NCBI GenBank assembly: GCA_015680685.1
Contig: MNCI01004607.1
Span: 77,787-141,786, forward strand
Reading direction: 5' to 3'
From: Gnetum montanum
Taxonomy: Eukaryota; Streptophyta; Gnetopsida; Gnetales; Gnetaceae
Length of the DNA: 64,000 nt
Position 1 is the stretch's first letter, and each line of letters begins with the position of its first letter. This document shows, piece by piece, positions 45,570-56,776 of the stretch. The position numbers were made by a program, and so were the translations under genes. Under the pieces are notes generated by a model that was not told the origin of the DNA, did not search any database, and saw nothing but the letters and a program-made list of their open reading frames with translations.

Positions 45570-46520
45570 ATGGCCCAAAATCATGAATTTGTATCTCTCC
45601 AAGTTTCTATTTTTAATGGAGAGAATTATGAGTATTGGGCAATCAAGATGCAAACACTTTTGATCTCACAAGATCTATGGGATTTTGTTGAAAATGGATT
45701 CAAAGATGTTGATCAAGAAACATTTCAAGCCTTAAAGGAAGAACAAAATAATGAAGTCAAGGAGCTTCATAAGAAAGATACAAAAGCATTATTCATCATT
45801 CAATTTGGGTTATATGTGATAATCTTTCCCAAAATTGTCATGCATCGAACTAGCAAACCTACATGGAATGCACTAGAGATTGCATACAAGGGATCATCAA
45901 TACTTTGTGTTGTTAAGTTACAAGTATTCAAGAAAGATTTTGAATCTTTGCGCATTCTAGATTTAGAGAATATTGATCAATACATCTACCAATTTCAACA
46001 AGTTTAAAATGGGCTTAAAGCTTGTGGAGAAGCACTTAAGGAAAGGTGTGCTATTGAAAAGATCCTTCAAAGTATAACCAAGAAATATGATCCTATCATC
46101 ATGACTATTGAAGAAGCAAGAGATCTCGATAAGATGACCATGGTTGAGCTCGTAGGAAGCTTAAGAACATATGAGCAAAGGATTGCTAATTATGAGGATT
46201 TAACAGTAAATGCATTTCAAGCATAATTTCAGAGGACATCCAATCAAAATCAAAATCAACATCAAAAATCCTCAAGTGGATTCTCATTCAGAGGACGTGG
46301 ACATGGTTGCAGCAAATCTAGAGGTAGTGGTCATGGAAGATCAAATCAATCAAAGGAAAGTAAGCATTGTGATTTCTATAGTACCAACACCCACAATACT
46401 CTATAATATTGGTCTAGAAAGAAGTATTAAAAGAAAGGTAAATAAAAAATTGTAGAACATGAAGATCAGCAAAAGGATCAACAAAAAGGTGAGCAATTAT
46501 TTTATATTAAAAAGTAGGAA
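45570..46520 (+). pseudogene. Gag of copia VII
   Basis: An open frame of 145 codons from the ATG at 45,570, then continuing past single stops. It is a classic plant copia gag: MAQNHEFVSLQVSIFNGENY, YWAIKMQTLLISQDLWDFVE, then TKALFIIQFGL, WNALEIAYKGSS, VKLQVFKKDFESLRI, LDLENIDQYIYQF and MTIEEARDLDKMTMVELVGS. Next are an Arg/Gly-rich part (SFRGRGHGCSKSRGSGHG) and a weak zinc-knuckle remnant HCDFYSTNTHNTLQYW (CX2C changed to CX2Y). It is the best-preserved gag in the window but still has stops at about 46,005 and 46,225. Confidence 0.92.
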
Positions 46521-47720
46521 GATCAACTCCTGATCTCTACAAAGGTTCCAAATGCTAGCAACAACAACAGTATTTGGTATGTTGATAGTGGGTGCAACAA
46601 TGATATCATAGGGAATAATAAATTTTTCTCAAGTTTAGAAAAATATATTGGAAAGGTAACTATAGCTAATGGGAAGAAGCTAACCATTACCAGGATTGGA
46701 TCACTTGCCTTCACAACAACTCAAGGTAAAAAATATGTTATTTCCCAAATCTATTTTGTTCTAGATCTTCCAAAGAATTTATTAACTGTGGGTCAATTAT
46801 GTCACAATGGGTATCATGTTGAATTTGAAAAAGATGTTTTTAAAATCTCTAAGGCTAATGATGATAAAGGTATTTCCATTATCCCTATTAGCAAGAATCA
46901 AATGTACAAGTTGCAGATGCAAAAGGATGTTCATTGTCTCACTATCACATAAGACACAGCATGGTTATGGCATGCTTGGTTAGGACATGTAAACTTTGGC
47001 TCAATGGACCACATGCAAAAAAGAAATTATAAGAGATATGCCAAAATTTTCTTTGCCAAATAATCATGATTGTGACATATGCCAACTAGAAAAAATTACA
47101 AGGTTGTAATTTCCTAGGAAAGAACATAGATCTTAATCAAAATTAGATCTAGTTCAAATGGATCTATGTGGTCCCATGCAAACATTGATCCTAGGAAAAT
47201 CCTAATATATGTTGATCATAGTGGGTGATTTTTCAAGATTTTCTTAGGGATATTTTCTTAAATTAAAAGATCAAACATTGGGTTTTTTCTAACGAATTCA
47301 AGGTAGAAGTAGAAAAAAAAAAGTAGCAATACAGTTAAAAAATTTTGAACATATCATGGTGGTGAATTTTTATCAAATGAATTTAATGGATTTTGCAAGA
47401 AAAATGGGATTATTCATCAAACCACCACATCATTTACACCCCAAAAAAATGGCATCATTGAGCAAAAGAATAGAACAATGGTATAAATGGCAAGGTGTCT
47501 CCTTCAAATGTCAAGCTTGGATAATAAGTTTTGAGTAGAAGATTCTACAACAGAAATTTATCTTTTTAATAGGATGCCATTAAGTTCAATTTAAGATAAA
47601 ACACCCTATGAGTTTTGGTATGGCCATCCACCAAATATACCTCATCCATTCTTACCTCAAGTTCTATTGCTCATCCATTCTTGCCTCAAGTTCTATTCCT
47701 TCCTCCACAATGCATAGTTT
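46521..47720 (+). pseudogene. Copia VII protease and integrase, truncated
   Basis: Protease: SIWYVDSGCNNDIIG (about 46,571) keeps the DSG active site, then VTIANGKKLTITRIGS and IYFVLDLPKNLLTVGQLC. Pre-integrase zinc region: WLWHAWLGHVNFGSM (about 46,965). Integrase core is rough: YHGGEFLSNEFNGFCKKNG (second Asp changed to Tyr), FTPQKNGIIEQKNRTM (Glu kept), then NRMPLSS and TPYEFWYGHPPNIPH. The text ends in a 29-bp duplication and stops near 47,700. Confidence 0.88.
47637..47698. repeat. 29-bp microduplication in copia VII integrase
   Basis: CTCATCCATTCTTACCTCAA to GTTCTATTG is followed at once by CTCATCCATTCTTGCCTCAA to GTTCTATTC. Two direct copies with two differences, at the point where the copia frame ends. 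Confidence 0.9.
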
Positions 47721-48096
47721 GAAAATTTTGATTAGATGGGAAAATCAAGGACTCTTTAAAGAAATTGAATTGGAAAAATCATATTTAAAATTAGTAAAAA
47801 TCATATATCAAATTGGAATAAATTATAAAAGTTATAAAAATACATTGAAAATAATATTTAGAAAATTCATTTTATTTTTTATGAACACCATAATGATTAA
47901 CATGTTTACAAAATAGTTTCAAGTTGAAATTAACTCTTACACATAACTTATAAAGAAAATAATAGAAAAAACTACAATAATGAATCCTTATTTTAGTGTT
48001 TTATAAAGTCCTGAAATACTAAAATATATTTCAATCTAAATAACAAACTCATGAAAATAATCCAAACTAAAACATATCTAAATCTAAATAACAAAC
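47721..48096. other. AT-rich flank between copia VII and the hAT gene
   Basis: No domain recognised. By position it is the 3' flank or 3' UTR of the minus-strand hAT gene. A short direct repeat TCTAAATAACAAACTCATG occurs at about 48,035 and 48,082. Confidence 0.4.
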
Positions 48097-48567
48097 TCAT
48101 GTAGAGAGTCTATGAGGTTTTGTTTTCTTCTTTGGACTTCCTCTCCTCTGAGGTAGAGGTGAAGAAGACCCAAGAAGATCATCAATTTGTTGACTATTAG
48201 TATACGACTTGAAACAATCCATCTCCTTAGTGAGTGTTTTATCAAAACCAAAATCAACTTGTGTATGAATGAAAAATTCCTTCTCTTCCTCTTGATACTC
48301 TTCCGCATCAATTTCCTCTAACTATGATAGTATTTGAGGCATTGGCCATGTTTTATTTTTTTGTCTCATAATTTGTGGTTGTTCGTTATCTTCATCTTAT
48401 ATACCAGCTACAACCAAGCTCTTATTATCAAGCACATCAATTATACTTGTGATAGGATTATATGGTTCTAATATAGGTACAAGATGCTCCTCGTCATGTA
48501 GAAAAAGATCATCTAATGTCACATTATTTTGATCCTCAGTTTTTGCATTAGGATCCACATAATCAGT
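48097..48567 (-). pseudogene. hAT transposase gene, C-terminal acidic exon
   Basis: Reverse-strand reading gives SSTDYVDPNAKTEDQNNVTL, DDLFLHDEEHLVPILEPYNP, MRQKNKTWPMPQIL, EEIDAEEYQEEEKEFFIHTQ, LTKEMDCFKSYTNSQQIDDL and SSPLPQRRGSPKKKTKPHRL with a stop at 48,097-48,099. Two internal stops. An acidic, Asp/Glu-rich tail of this kind follows the dimerisation domain in BED/DUF659-type plant hAT proteins. The preceding domain, ending HIHSKKRNKLVHDRLNKL, lies at 54,728-54,810 beyond element A2, so this is taken as the last exon of the same gene. Confidence 0.65.
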
Positions 48568-48975
48568 TGAGGAAAATCAAATTTTTTTGCAACTACAATG
48601 TCCTTGGGATGTACCAGTGCCAGCACACATCGGCATAGTAGCCTGGATGGTGCATGACTTAAGGATGTAAGAGGAAAAATTGTAGGCATTGCTCAACCAT
48701 TACAAATTTCAATGGCTTGACAACAAAAGAAAGCAACCAATGGAAGAGCTAGCACCTCCAAGCACTACATGAGCCTCCCTATCTTGTTTTATTTTGTCTT
48801 GTTTGTAATATTGTGTTCCATTTTTGTACTGCATCACTACGGCATGCAAAAAGTTAGTTATTTTTTCCATTGTTTGAGTCAGTCAATAATCCCATACCTA
48901 CCCAATATTTTCTAAAGCACCTTTTCCTCATTTTTGTTTAACTTGAGGACAAGTTTTCATTCAATCGTGGGGGTA
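48568..48975 (+). pseudogene. A2 leading fragment: ORF2 C-terminus and PPT
   Basis: Matches 53,455-53,863. Contains the ORF2 end with MEELAPPSTT and a stop at 48,770, then the 3' non-coding part ending CGTGGGGGTA before the LTR. It is the remnant of a second family-A copy sharing the first LTR. Confidence 0.85.
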
Positions 48976-49844
48976 TGATGAGTTGTGATTTGATGAGCCT
49001 TGGCATTAGATACATGACATCATGTACCTAACATCAAGGTTAATAAGCGACATCAAATACCCAACATTGCCTCATCTAGACCTCGCCTATAAATACTACA
49101 CTTGGGCTTTTGGATGGGATATGTTGGAAATAGTTAGTTTTTAGTTTTTAAGTTAGTTTTTATTTTCTTTTCCTTAAATTTCATTATTCCACAGTGCATG
49201 CCCACAGTGTGATGTTTGTAATTGTATGGCACCTTTGTTCGAGTGTGATGTACTTGGACACGTTACATGACTAGCAATAAAGATCAAGATTACTTCCATC
49301 TTGTAGCATCCACTTAGATTAATATTGTTATTTTAATTATTTAATTCTTTCTATAGTTAAACATTTTCATTTATTATTATTTACTATTCTTGTTATTAAG
49401 CAAAATGTGTATTCCTTAATCATGAGTGTTTTAAGTGTAAATGCTTAGTTGCCCAGAGGTGTATCATTTGGCATAACTAGTGACATACACTTGGCAATCC
49501 CAAAAGTAGTCTCATGAATTCCAAGACATGTACAAATGATTAAGTGTTGATACTCATCACCATATTCTAGTTAGATTTTGTTTTTCATTATTCATTAGTT
49601 TAATTAATTCATCTCTTTATTATCATCAGGAGTAGCGTAGAAATTAGACAACATCATATGCCTCACTCCGGACTAAACCATATGTGCCAAAGCTACTACT
49701 AGTCCAAGTGGGCAGACAATGAACTACAATCAAAGCATAACAATCTAGGTACCACAACTAGTCCTATCCATGGAATTTGATTGGATCATGTGTGAACACT
49801 TATGATTTGTATGGTTGAGCATAGGGGTACCTCACTACTCATCA
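48976..49844 (+). repeat. A2 first LTR
   Basis: Starts TGATGAGTTGTGATTTG and ends CTCATCA. U3 (about 49,000-49,075) holds ACATGACATCATGTACC, AACATCAAGG and GCGACATCAAA; TATAAATA at 49,088-49,095. It differs from the A1 LTR chiefly in U3, and the R/U5 half is clearly homologous. Confidence 0.92.
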
Positions 49845-50945
49845 TTGTGGTTTTGTGTAACATGGAGTAATTATCTCAATTTAGTGGTTTTAACATGTGT
49901 TTTTTGTTTCATAGGTATGCATTGCATTCAACTCCTCTAGTGCCTATGGACATTTTAGACATAGTTACACAAGGGCATCATAAGCTAGAGCCTGCTTTGG
50001 GGAGGATCCACCTATGTAACTTTTATGATTTGTATTTGTTTAACATGACCACATCATTTTTTTACCTTCCATGCCCTTCAATTGTTATATTTTATTGTTT
50101 CCCTTATCATGAACATACTCCGTACCACAATGAAGCTTTCAATGCCCTTTTTCTTGCTCATTCTCGTACTTTTACCATTGATGACTTCATCTTCTGCTAA
50201 TTTCAGTGCCTCCAATTAACTTTTTCACTTATTTAAACTACAAAATTTAACTTTCAACCTTCTAATCAAAACTAGAACTTTAGTTTTCATATCCTTTGGC
50301 CCCATAAAAATTGGAATTTTTGGACCTCGACCCGACATCATGTATATGACATTGTGTACCCGACGTCAAGTTTGAAAAAAGTATATATAGTCGACCCCCA
50401 CACAACATGAACCTCATTTCTCTCATTTGTTACTAGGGGCATTATTACCATTTTTTCTTCTCGTGACTTAGAGCTATGTGCCTCCATCTTCCACCTATGA
50501 TATCTAGCTCTCTAATGCTTTGATTTCCATACCGTTTGAATCTATCTGAACCTAGAGTGTTGGACTTAGTCATGGGAGTGTGTGCATGCAAACTTTGACC
50601 AATTTGTTAAAATTTTCTATCACCCAGAAGGTATTCTAAGGGTAAGGATGTTAAGAACCATAGGACTTATAATGAAAAATCATTAATGATAACACTAGAC
50701 GTACAATTTTTCTAACCCTCAGGCCTATAACCATTATTTTAAGCCACATATAATGAAAAAGGAACTAGTTGCAATGGATCATATAAAGAGATAAACACTT
50801 TTTGGGGGATTTTTTCTTGAAAATTTTCCTAACCTTGCAATTAGATGCATAATGAGCTTAATGAACTAAGGTTATGAGTAAGGTACAAATTGATTAAGGA
50901 TAATAAACATAAGCTTGGTAACACTTGGTTTTCGCTTGATTGCAG
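49845..50945 (+). promoter_or_regulatory. A2 interior upstream of ORF2, with internal promoter-like module
   Basis: No long frame apart from short ones. At about 50,322-50,376 there is an array CCCGACATCATGTATATGAC, ATTGTGTACCCGACGTCAAG, followed by GTATATATAG at about 50,380 and CGACCCCCACAC. The array closely repeats the motif wording of the A2 LTR U3 (CATGACATCATGTACC). ORF2 begins about 560 bp further on, after CTTGATTGCAG. Confidence 0.5.
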
Positions 50946-53659
50946 ATGGCCCCAAAAAGAGGTGCTTAGGGTGAACCCTCACAAGGAGTTGTTAAGCATC
51001 CACATGGTGGTCTTGGTGAATAAGAAGAACAAGTAGAACATGTTGAATGATAGGCCCAATCTTTCAGTATCCATCAAGAGGCTCCTACTATTAGGCAATC
51101 AGCCCAAGGTGAGGCGGTAGAAGTACCAACTCTTGAATAGGAACAATGTCTCATGTTTCCCCCTGACTACCTTGCTACCATAATAAAAATGTCCACATTG
51201 GCTTCATTCATTGTGGAAATAAACTTTGGTCCATTCGTGGAATTCACTTCTAAAGCAGTGCAGACACAACTCAAAGTGTTTCCATTGTGGTTGATCCTGT
51301 CTAACAATGGTGAATGGTACCTAGGTGAAGTTTATCAATTTTGGCATAATAAGAATGAAGGTAACACTGTAGGGTGAATGTCTCTTATGCAATCAAATAG
51401 ATAGTTGTAGCTCTCAACCTGCCTAATAAAGAGGCCAAGGTTGCTCACCTATCCACTAGATTCAACCTTGAATGAAGAAATTATGGCTGAAGCAAGAATA
51501 TGGCAAAGAAGATAAATCATACCATGAGATGACCTTGGAAGAGACAACTTACTTCAAGATTGGGACATGCCACCTATTTTCCACCAAAGGGCTCAATTGC
51601 ATTTCCACTTATGAGGCTAGGGGAAGCATCATTTTAATGGAAAACTTTTTAGTTAACCTTCCCCAGTACCATTTCATAAAGATTCAACAAAATTTCAAAG
51701 AAATGAAGTCAGGGAAATCAACACTTCCATTTCCCTGTCTGATCAGAAAGCTATGCAAGCATACAGGAATCTTAGGATATACCAATGATGTCATTTGGAA
51801 AGCTCAACAAGCCTCCTTTGCAAAGCTCCTCTAAATCGTAGCACCAAGAAAAGATTCTGGTTAGGAGTAAGAAGTTGAAAAGGAGGTAAAACCAAGAACT
51901 AAAATGCAACAAGATCTTGAGTAGCACCTACCAACACAAGCTTCATCATTACCATTGTAAGATTATAGACTGTCGATGAGCCACCTACAAAGAATCACTA
52001 AGACTGTCAATAGGGGGAGCAAGGATGAGGCCAATCTCTTCTAGGTTATGGATGATGTTGTACGGTCCATCATATTAGCCAATCCAATAAGGGGAGAGAT
52101 CTTAATTCAGTCAGAAGAAGGGGGATCCCAATGGTCATGCTAGATCTCTGAAAATGCTACATCCTTTCAATTCACTTTGGAAACTGGAGAAGGCATAATA
52201 GTGATGATGCTACAACATGAGGATGCAGCAGCTACAGTAGAGGTGATCACTAATCACATCAAGGAATCATTTAATGTTTCTATTGTACCTTCAACTAATC
52301 TAGTAGGAACTAGAGGTGAACATATGGTAGTTGGAACCTCAATGACTCCTGCAGTGCATGAGATGTGCTTGATCATTTACTACAAATAGGTCAAGTGATG
52401 ACCACTCTGTTCAACATCCCTAGCAATGTCATTACAACACAATCTAATCTCATCACCATAAAAGCAAAGTTGTTCATGGTAAAATTTAGGGCAAAGCATG
52501 CAAAAGCTAAGGTGCAAAGATTACAAGAAGAGTTGGCTGCCATGCAAGCTAAATGATGAGATCTTGTCCATTTTTTCACTCCAGACCAACTGGACCAGTT
52601 CCAAATGTACGAGCTTACCAAGCTGGAAAAGGAGAGACTAGCTACCAAGCAAGAAAAGGAGATGGTGATCTAGAATGCCTCTGCTATAGATGAGTGAACT
52701 CCTGCACATAAAAAGGCATTGACTGTTGTTCAAGAAGAAAATAAGCAACCTGCTAAAGAGAATGCCTAGTTGACTATAGTGGAAATGCAAAAGAACATCT
52801 TGCAAGAGAGTGTCTGCCAATTGAGGAAACAACGAATGAGGGTTAACCAAGATATGAGTAGATTAGCTCAAGAAAATAGAACCTTCTCTAAGGAGGAGGT
52901 ACACACTATTTACTAGAAGACAGCAATCAAACTCAATGCATGGTAGAATAAGGCCAAGAAACATGAGAAGTTAAAAGAACACTTCTATGACCAATTTGAC
53001 ATGCATAAGGAAATTAATGAGAAGGAAATCAAGATGGCTAAGGCCCACATCAACTCCTTAGTAGCACAAATTTCTAAATGGTAAGCCATTTTGGACAATT
53101 ATGTCATGGTCCACCAAGTAGAAGTTAAAAATAAGGACCTATAGATAGAATATTTGAAGGAATACATGGTGTTAACTAACCTCAGATATGCCAACCTTAC
53201 CATGTTAACAATAGGTCATCCTAGAAGCAAGTGGTGACCACCTACACATTGTATGAGAAGGAGTTTGCAAATTGAAAGGATGCTTTGCAAAATTCACAAG
53301 TGGCAGACTCAAAATTAGAGGTGGTCAAAGCTAGCTACCAGGGATAGAAAGATGTAGCCTTGAACCTAGCTCAAATATTGATAGACTATCCTAAGCTAAG
53401 GGGTAAAGTTAGGGCCTTCGAGGAGGAATGACGGTAGTTCACAACATGGTACATCAAGGTAAATCAAATGTTTCCACAACTACCATGTCCTTGGGATGTA
53501 CTAGCACTAGCACACATTGGTATAGTAGCCTGGATAGTGCACATGCCAAGGACAGAGGAGGAAAAATTACAAGTCTTGCTCAACCGTTACAAATTTCAAT
53601 GGCTTGACGACAAACGAAAGTGACTAATGGAAGAGCCACCACCTCCAAGCACTACATAA
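50946..53659 (+). pseudogene. ORF2 of A2
   Basis: ATG at 50,946 directly follows the acceptor-like TTGATTGCAG. Domains in order: an Arg/Gly/Gln-rich N-terminus (MAPKRGA), then FIVEINFGPFVEFTSKAVQT, PLWLILSNNGEWYLGEVYQF and WHNKNEGNTVG (51,190-51,377). Next come DKSYHEMTLEETTYFKIG, STKGLNCISTYEARGSIILM and LPFPCLIRKLCKHTGILGYT (to 51,785). A long, broken linker is followed by a long coiled coil (about 52,360-53,340) with KAKVQRLQEELAAMQAK, QLRKQRMRVNQDMSRLAQEN and HEKLKEHFYDQFDMHKE. The C-terminus is CPWDVLALAHIG-like text and MEEPPPPSTT. The N-terminal half resembles the 'putative plant transposon protein' domain (Pfam PF20167) found in Athila-type elements. Many stops and at least one frameshift. 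Function unknown. Confidence 0.75.
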
Positions 53660-53863
53660 GCCTTCATGTCTTTTTTTTTTTTGTCTTTTTTTGTAATAAT
53701 GTGTCTCATTTTTGTACTACACCACTATAGCATACGAAGAGTCAGTTATTTTGTCCATTATTTGAGTTAGTCAATAATCCCATACCTACCCAATATTTTG
53801 TAAAGCACATGTTCCTCATTTTTGTTTAACTTAAGGACGAGTTTTCATTCAATCATGAGGGTA

Positions 53864-54727
53864 TGATGAGTTGTGATTTGATGGGCCCCAACATCAGATA
53901 TGAGACGTTAGAGTCCCAACATCACGTATGTAATGTTGGGGCTAATAAGCAACATTGGATACCTGACGTCACCTCATCTAGACCTTGCCTATAAATACTA
54001 CACTTAGGCTTCTAGATCGAGTATCTTAGAAATATTTAGTTTTTAGTTTCTTTTCTTTAAAACTTTTTATTCCCCAATGCATGCTCATAATGTGATGTTT
54101 GTAATCGTACGAGACCTTTGTTCGAGTGTGACGTACTTGGACACGTTACATGATTAGTAATAAAGATCAAGATTATTTCCATCATTATAGCATCCACTTA
54201 TATTAATATTATTATTTTAATTATTTAATTATTTTTGTAGTTAAAGATTTCCATTTATTATTATTTACTATTCATGTTTTTAAGTAGAATGTATACGACT
54301 TAATCACGAGCATTAAAGTATAAATACTTGATCACCTAGAGGTGTATCATTTGGCACAACTAGTGACATACACTTGGAAATCCCAAAAGTAGTCTCACCA
54401 AGTCCAAGATGTGTATAGAAAATTAAGTTTGGATACTCATCACCATAGGCTAGTTAGATTTTATTTTTCATTATTCATTAGTTTAATTAATTCAGGTCTT
54501 TATTGTCATCAAGAGTAGTGTAGAAATTAGACATAATCATATGCCTCACTCTGAACTAAACCATACGTGATGAAGCTACCACTAGTCCAAGTGGGAAGAC
54601 AGTAAACTAAGATCAAAGCATAATGATCTAGGTGCCACAACTAGTCCCATCCATAGAATTCGACTAGATCATGTGTGATCACTTGTGATTCATATGGTTG
54701 AGCGTAGGGGTACCTCATCGCTCATCA
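53864..54727 (+). repeat. A2 second (3') LTR
   Basis: Starts TGATGAGTTGTGATTTG after GAGGGTA and ends GCTCATCA. U3 contains an undecayed TGACGTCA (53,964-53,971), a hairpin CCCAACAT ... ATGTTGGG at about 53,913-53,938, and TATAAATA at 53,990-53,997. The hAT reading frame resumes directly at its outer edge. Confidence 0.92.
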
Positions 54728-56776
54728 CTAGTTTATTCAATCTATCATGAACTAATTTGTTGCGCTTCTTAGAGTGAATGTGTTTAAAAAACACTCCGAT
54801 TATGTTCATATCCTGTAATTACATATATTTTATTATTTTTTTAAAATAAATTTAATAATTTTATTATCTTAAAATCTAAAAGACTATTAACTAATAATAT
54901 ATTACCTAATAAACTACATGATTGTGTTATGATGGAACAAGTAGCTTATTAAGATTTGACATAAGAATTCCATAACATGCCCACTATAAATCTACATAAT
55001 ATTCAATAGTTTTGTAAGATTTACAAGTAAAGTTTTATAAAATTCTGAATTTTATTTTATTAAATTTACTAATTTCCCAAATCCAATATCTTTAGTAGCT
55101 TTCTTAGCCTCCATTTGAAAGCTTTCAGCAACAACAATAGAAAGGCTAGGCCCAAATCTCTTATACTCAACAATCTCTTTAACAATGTTGTGTCTAATTT
55201 CTTGTTGTGGTGGATCATTAAAGATTTTACGCACAACCTAGTCAAAATTAAAATGAGATGTTATCGTAAAGTTATAAATTAATGAGTTTAGCAATAAGGC
55301 ATGTGAGAAATCATGGGCATAAATAAAAATTGCAAATATATCATGGTTTCTTTATAGTATGCAATACAAAAGTATTATATATTTAAAAAATTATCAAAAA
55401 TATATATATTATAAACTATTATGTAATGGTTTTATCTTGATTCTTACATGTGCAATGCATGGTAGCTTACCAATGTCCTCTAATAACAAGTCTAGACAAT
55501 GTGCAGCATACGGAGACCAATAAATATGTGGATACTTCTATTGAATTATGGCCTCAACAACACTATATGCTAATGCATTATCTGTGATAATCTATATACA
55601 TGAATTTTTTAAAAATAGTAAGATGATATTATTATAACAAAAGTTAAGAGTAAGAAAATATATTAATATATACCCAATTATAATATAGATTTCAAGTTTT
55701 AAAATTGCAATAAAGTTATATACTTGAACTACATGTTGTGGGCCAATCTGCTTAACTACCTACTCATTTATTGACAGTATAAAAGATGTATCTTTTACCT
55801 TACTTGATGCATCAATGGATTTAAGAAACATAACTCCTCATGTAGAACCAACAAGAATATTGATGAGAGATTGACCACAATGATTTATGCATCCAACATT
55901 AAAGAACAAACATAATCTGTCCAAGCAATTCTATGCTTTACCATAAGATGATGTACATCTTTATGGACAACATCAAGCATAGAGTTGCACCTAAAATTAT
56001 AATTTGTAAATATTATTTTGTTTACAAAATGCAATGTAGAAGTATTTAATCAATTATTTACCATTAAAAAAATAGATAAAAATTACAATAAAATTTTAAT
56101 AATAAAATATTATACCTCCTAGAAAGATGGCGATTTTAATCCCTTTCCTCTAGAGGAAATTAAGTCAATTACTTTTTGCATATTAGGATCATTAAAATAA
56201 TGAAGAGGAAGCATATGCTTATACCAAAAACCTACAAGAAACTTTCTAGCCTCATCATGTATTTCTTTATTAAAAGGCATGATAGGCAGTGTATGTAGCT
56301 TTGAAGCAATATGTTTAGCAACAAGAGTGAAAATCTGCTTAGTGCCTTTTCCCTTGAGATTATACAAAGAATTAGTGGAAGTAGTATAATCATCAATAGA
56401 CTGTATAGCACAAGAAGGCCTTGCAGAACAAGAACCCAAACCACCAACTAATTCATGAAATAACATTGCCTCTAATTCTAAACTACAAAAACTAGTGCTC
56501 AAATCACTTTTTGATCTATCTAAAATACACATTGTTTGACAAGTCTATATTTGTAATACATATAAATAATTTTAATTTGATTATAAAAGTGTTATAAAAA
56601 TATTTTAAAATTTTATATAATTAACTACCTGTTGGAGTGACTTTCACATTTCTATCTTTTCATTGCAACTTTTCATTGCTTCATCATATTTTGGATCTTG
56701 ATCAGGATCAATTGTACATGCTACAACATTATTGCCCTTAATTTTTACCAAATGATGCTTAGCTCTTGTTGCAATT
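54728..56776 (-). pseudogene. hAT-family transposase gene (BED finger, DUF659, dimerisation domain)
   Basis: Reverse-strand reading. The BED zinc-finger end (56,776-56,640) gives RAKHHLVKIKGNNVVACT with the His pair; its Cys part is lost where A3 inserted. Next is an exon (56,532-56,119) with LHTLPIMPFNKEIHDEARKF and HYFNDPNMQKVIDLISSRG. The DUF659 core (about 55,990-55,740) gives VHHLMVKHRIAWTD and FLNPLMHQVR-like text, then ITDNALAYSVVEAII and HIYWSPYAAHCLDLLLEDIG (about 55,600-55,480). A further exon (55,260-55,052) has VRKIFNDPPQQEIRHNIVKE and FGPSLSIVVAESFQMEAKKA. The last part, 54,810-54,728, has HIHSKKRNKLVHDRLNKL, the hAT dimerisation signature, and is cut by the A2 LTR. AT-rich introns separate exons. 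Stops are few in exons but present. It is a transposon or domesticated-type gene, now disrupted at both ends. Confidence 0.85.

Larger units (their letters stand above)
45050..47720 (+). mobile_element. Copia VII: 5' half of a Ty1/copia element
   Basis: LTR, PBS, gag, protease and most of integrase on the plus strand. It stops inside the integrase C-terminal region near 47,700 and has no RT and no 3' LTR. It abuts gypsy IV on the left and hAT flank on the right. Confidence 0.88.
48568..54727 (+). mobile_element. Element A2: gag-less family-A element with an extra 3' fragment
   Basis: Order: tail of ORF2 and PPT (48,568-48,975), LTR (48,976-49,844), interior with ORF2 (49,845-53,863), LTR (53,864-54,727). 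The leading 400 bp duplicate 53,455-53,863, so the structure is interior end, LTR, interior, LTR, as produced by unequal recombination between copies. After the first LTR the PBS region is eroded (ATTGTGGTTTTGTGTAACATG where A1 has ATTGGTGCTGTTGCTGGGG, with first residues matching). gag is absent: interior text jumps to the part equivalent to about 18,000 in A1. Inserted in the hAT gene. Confidence 0.88.
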
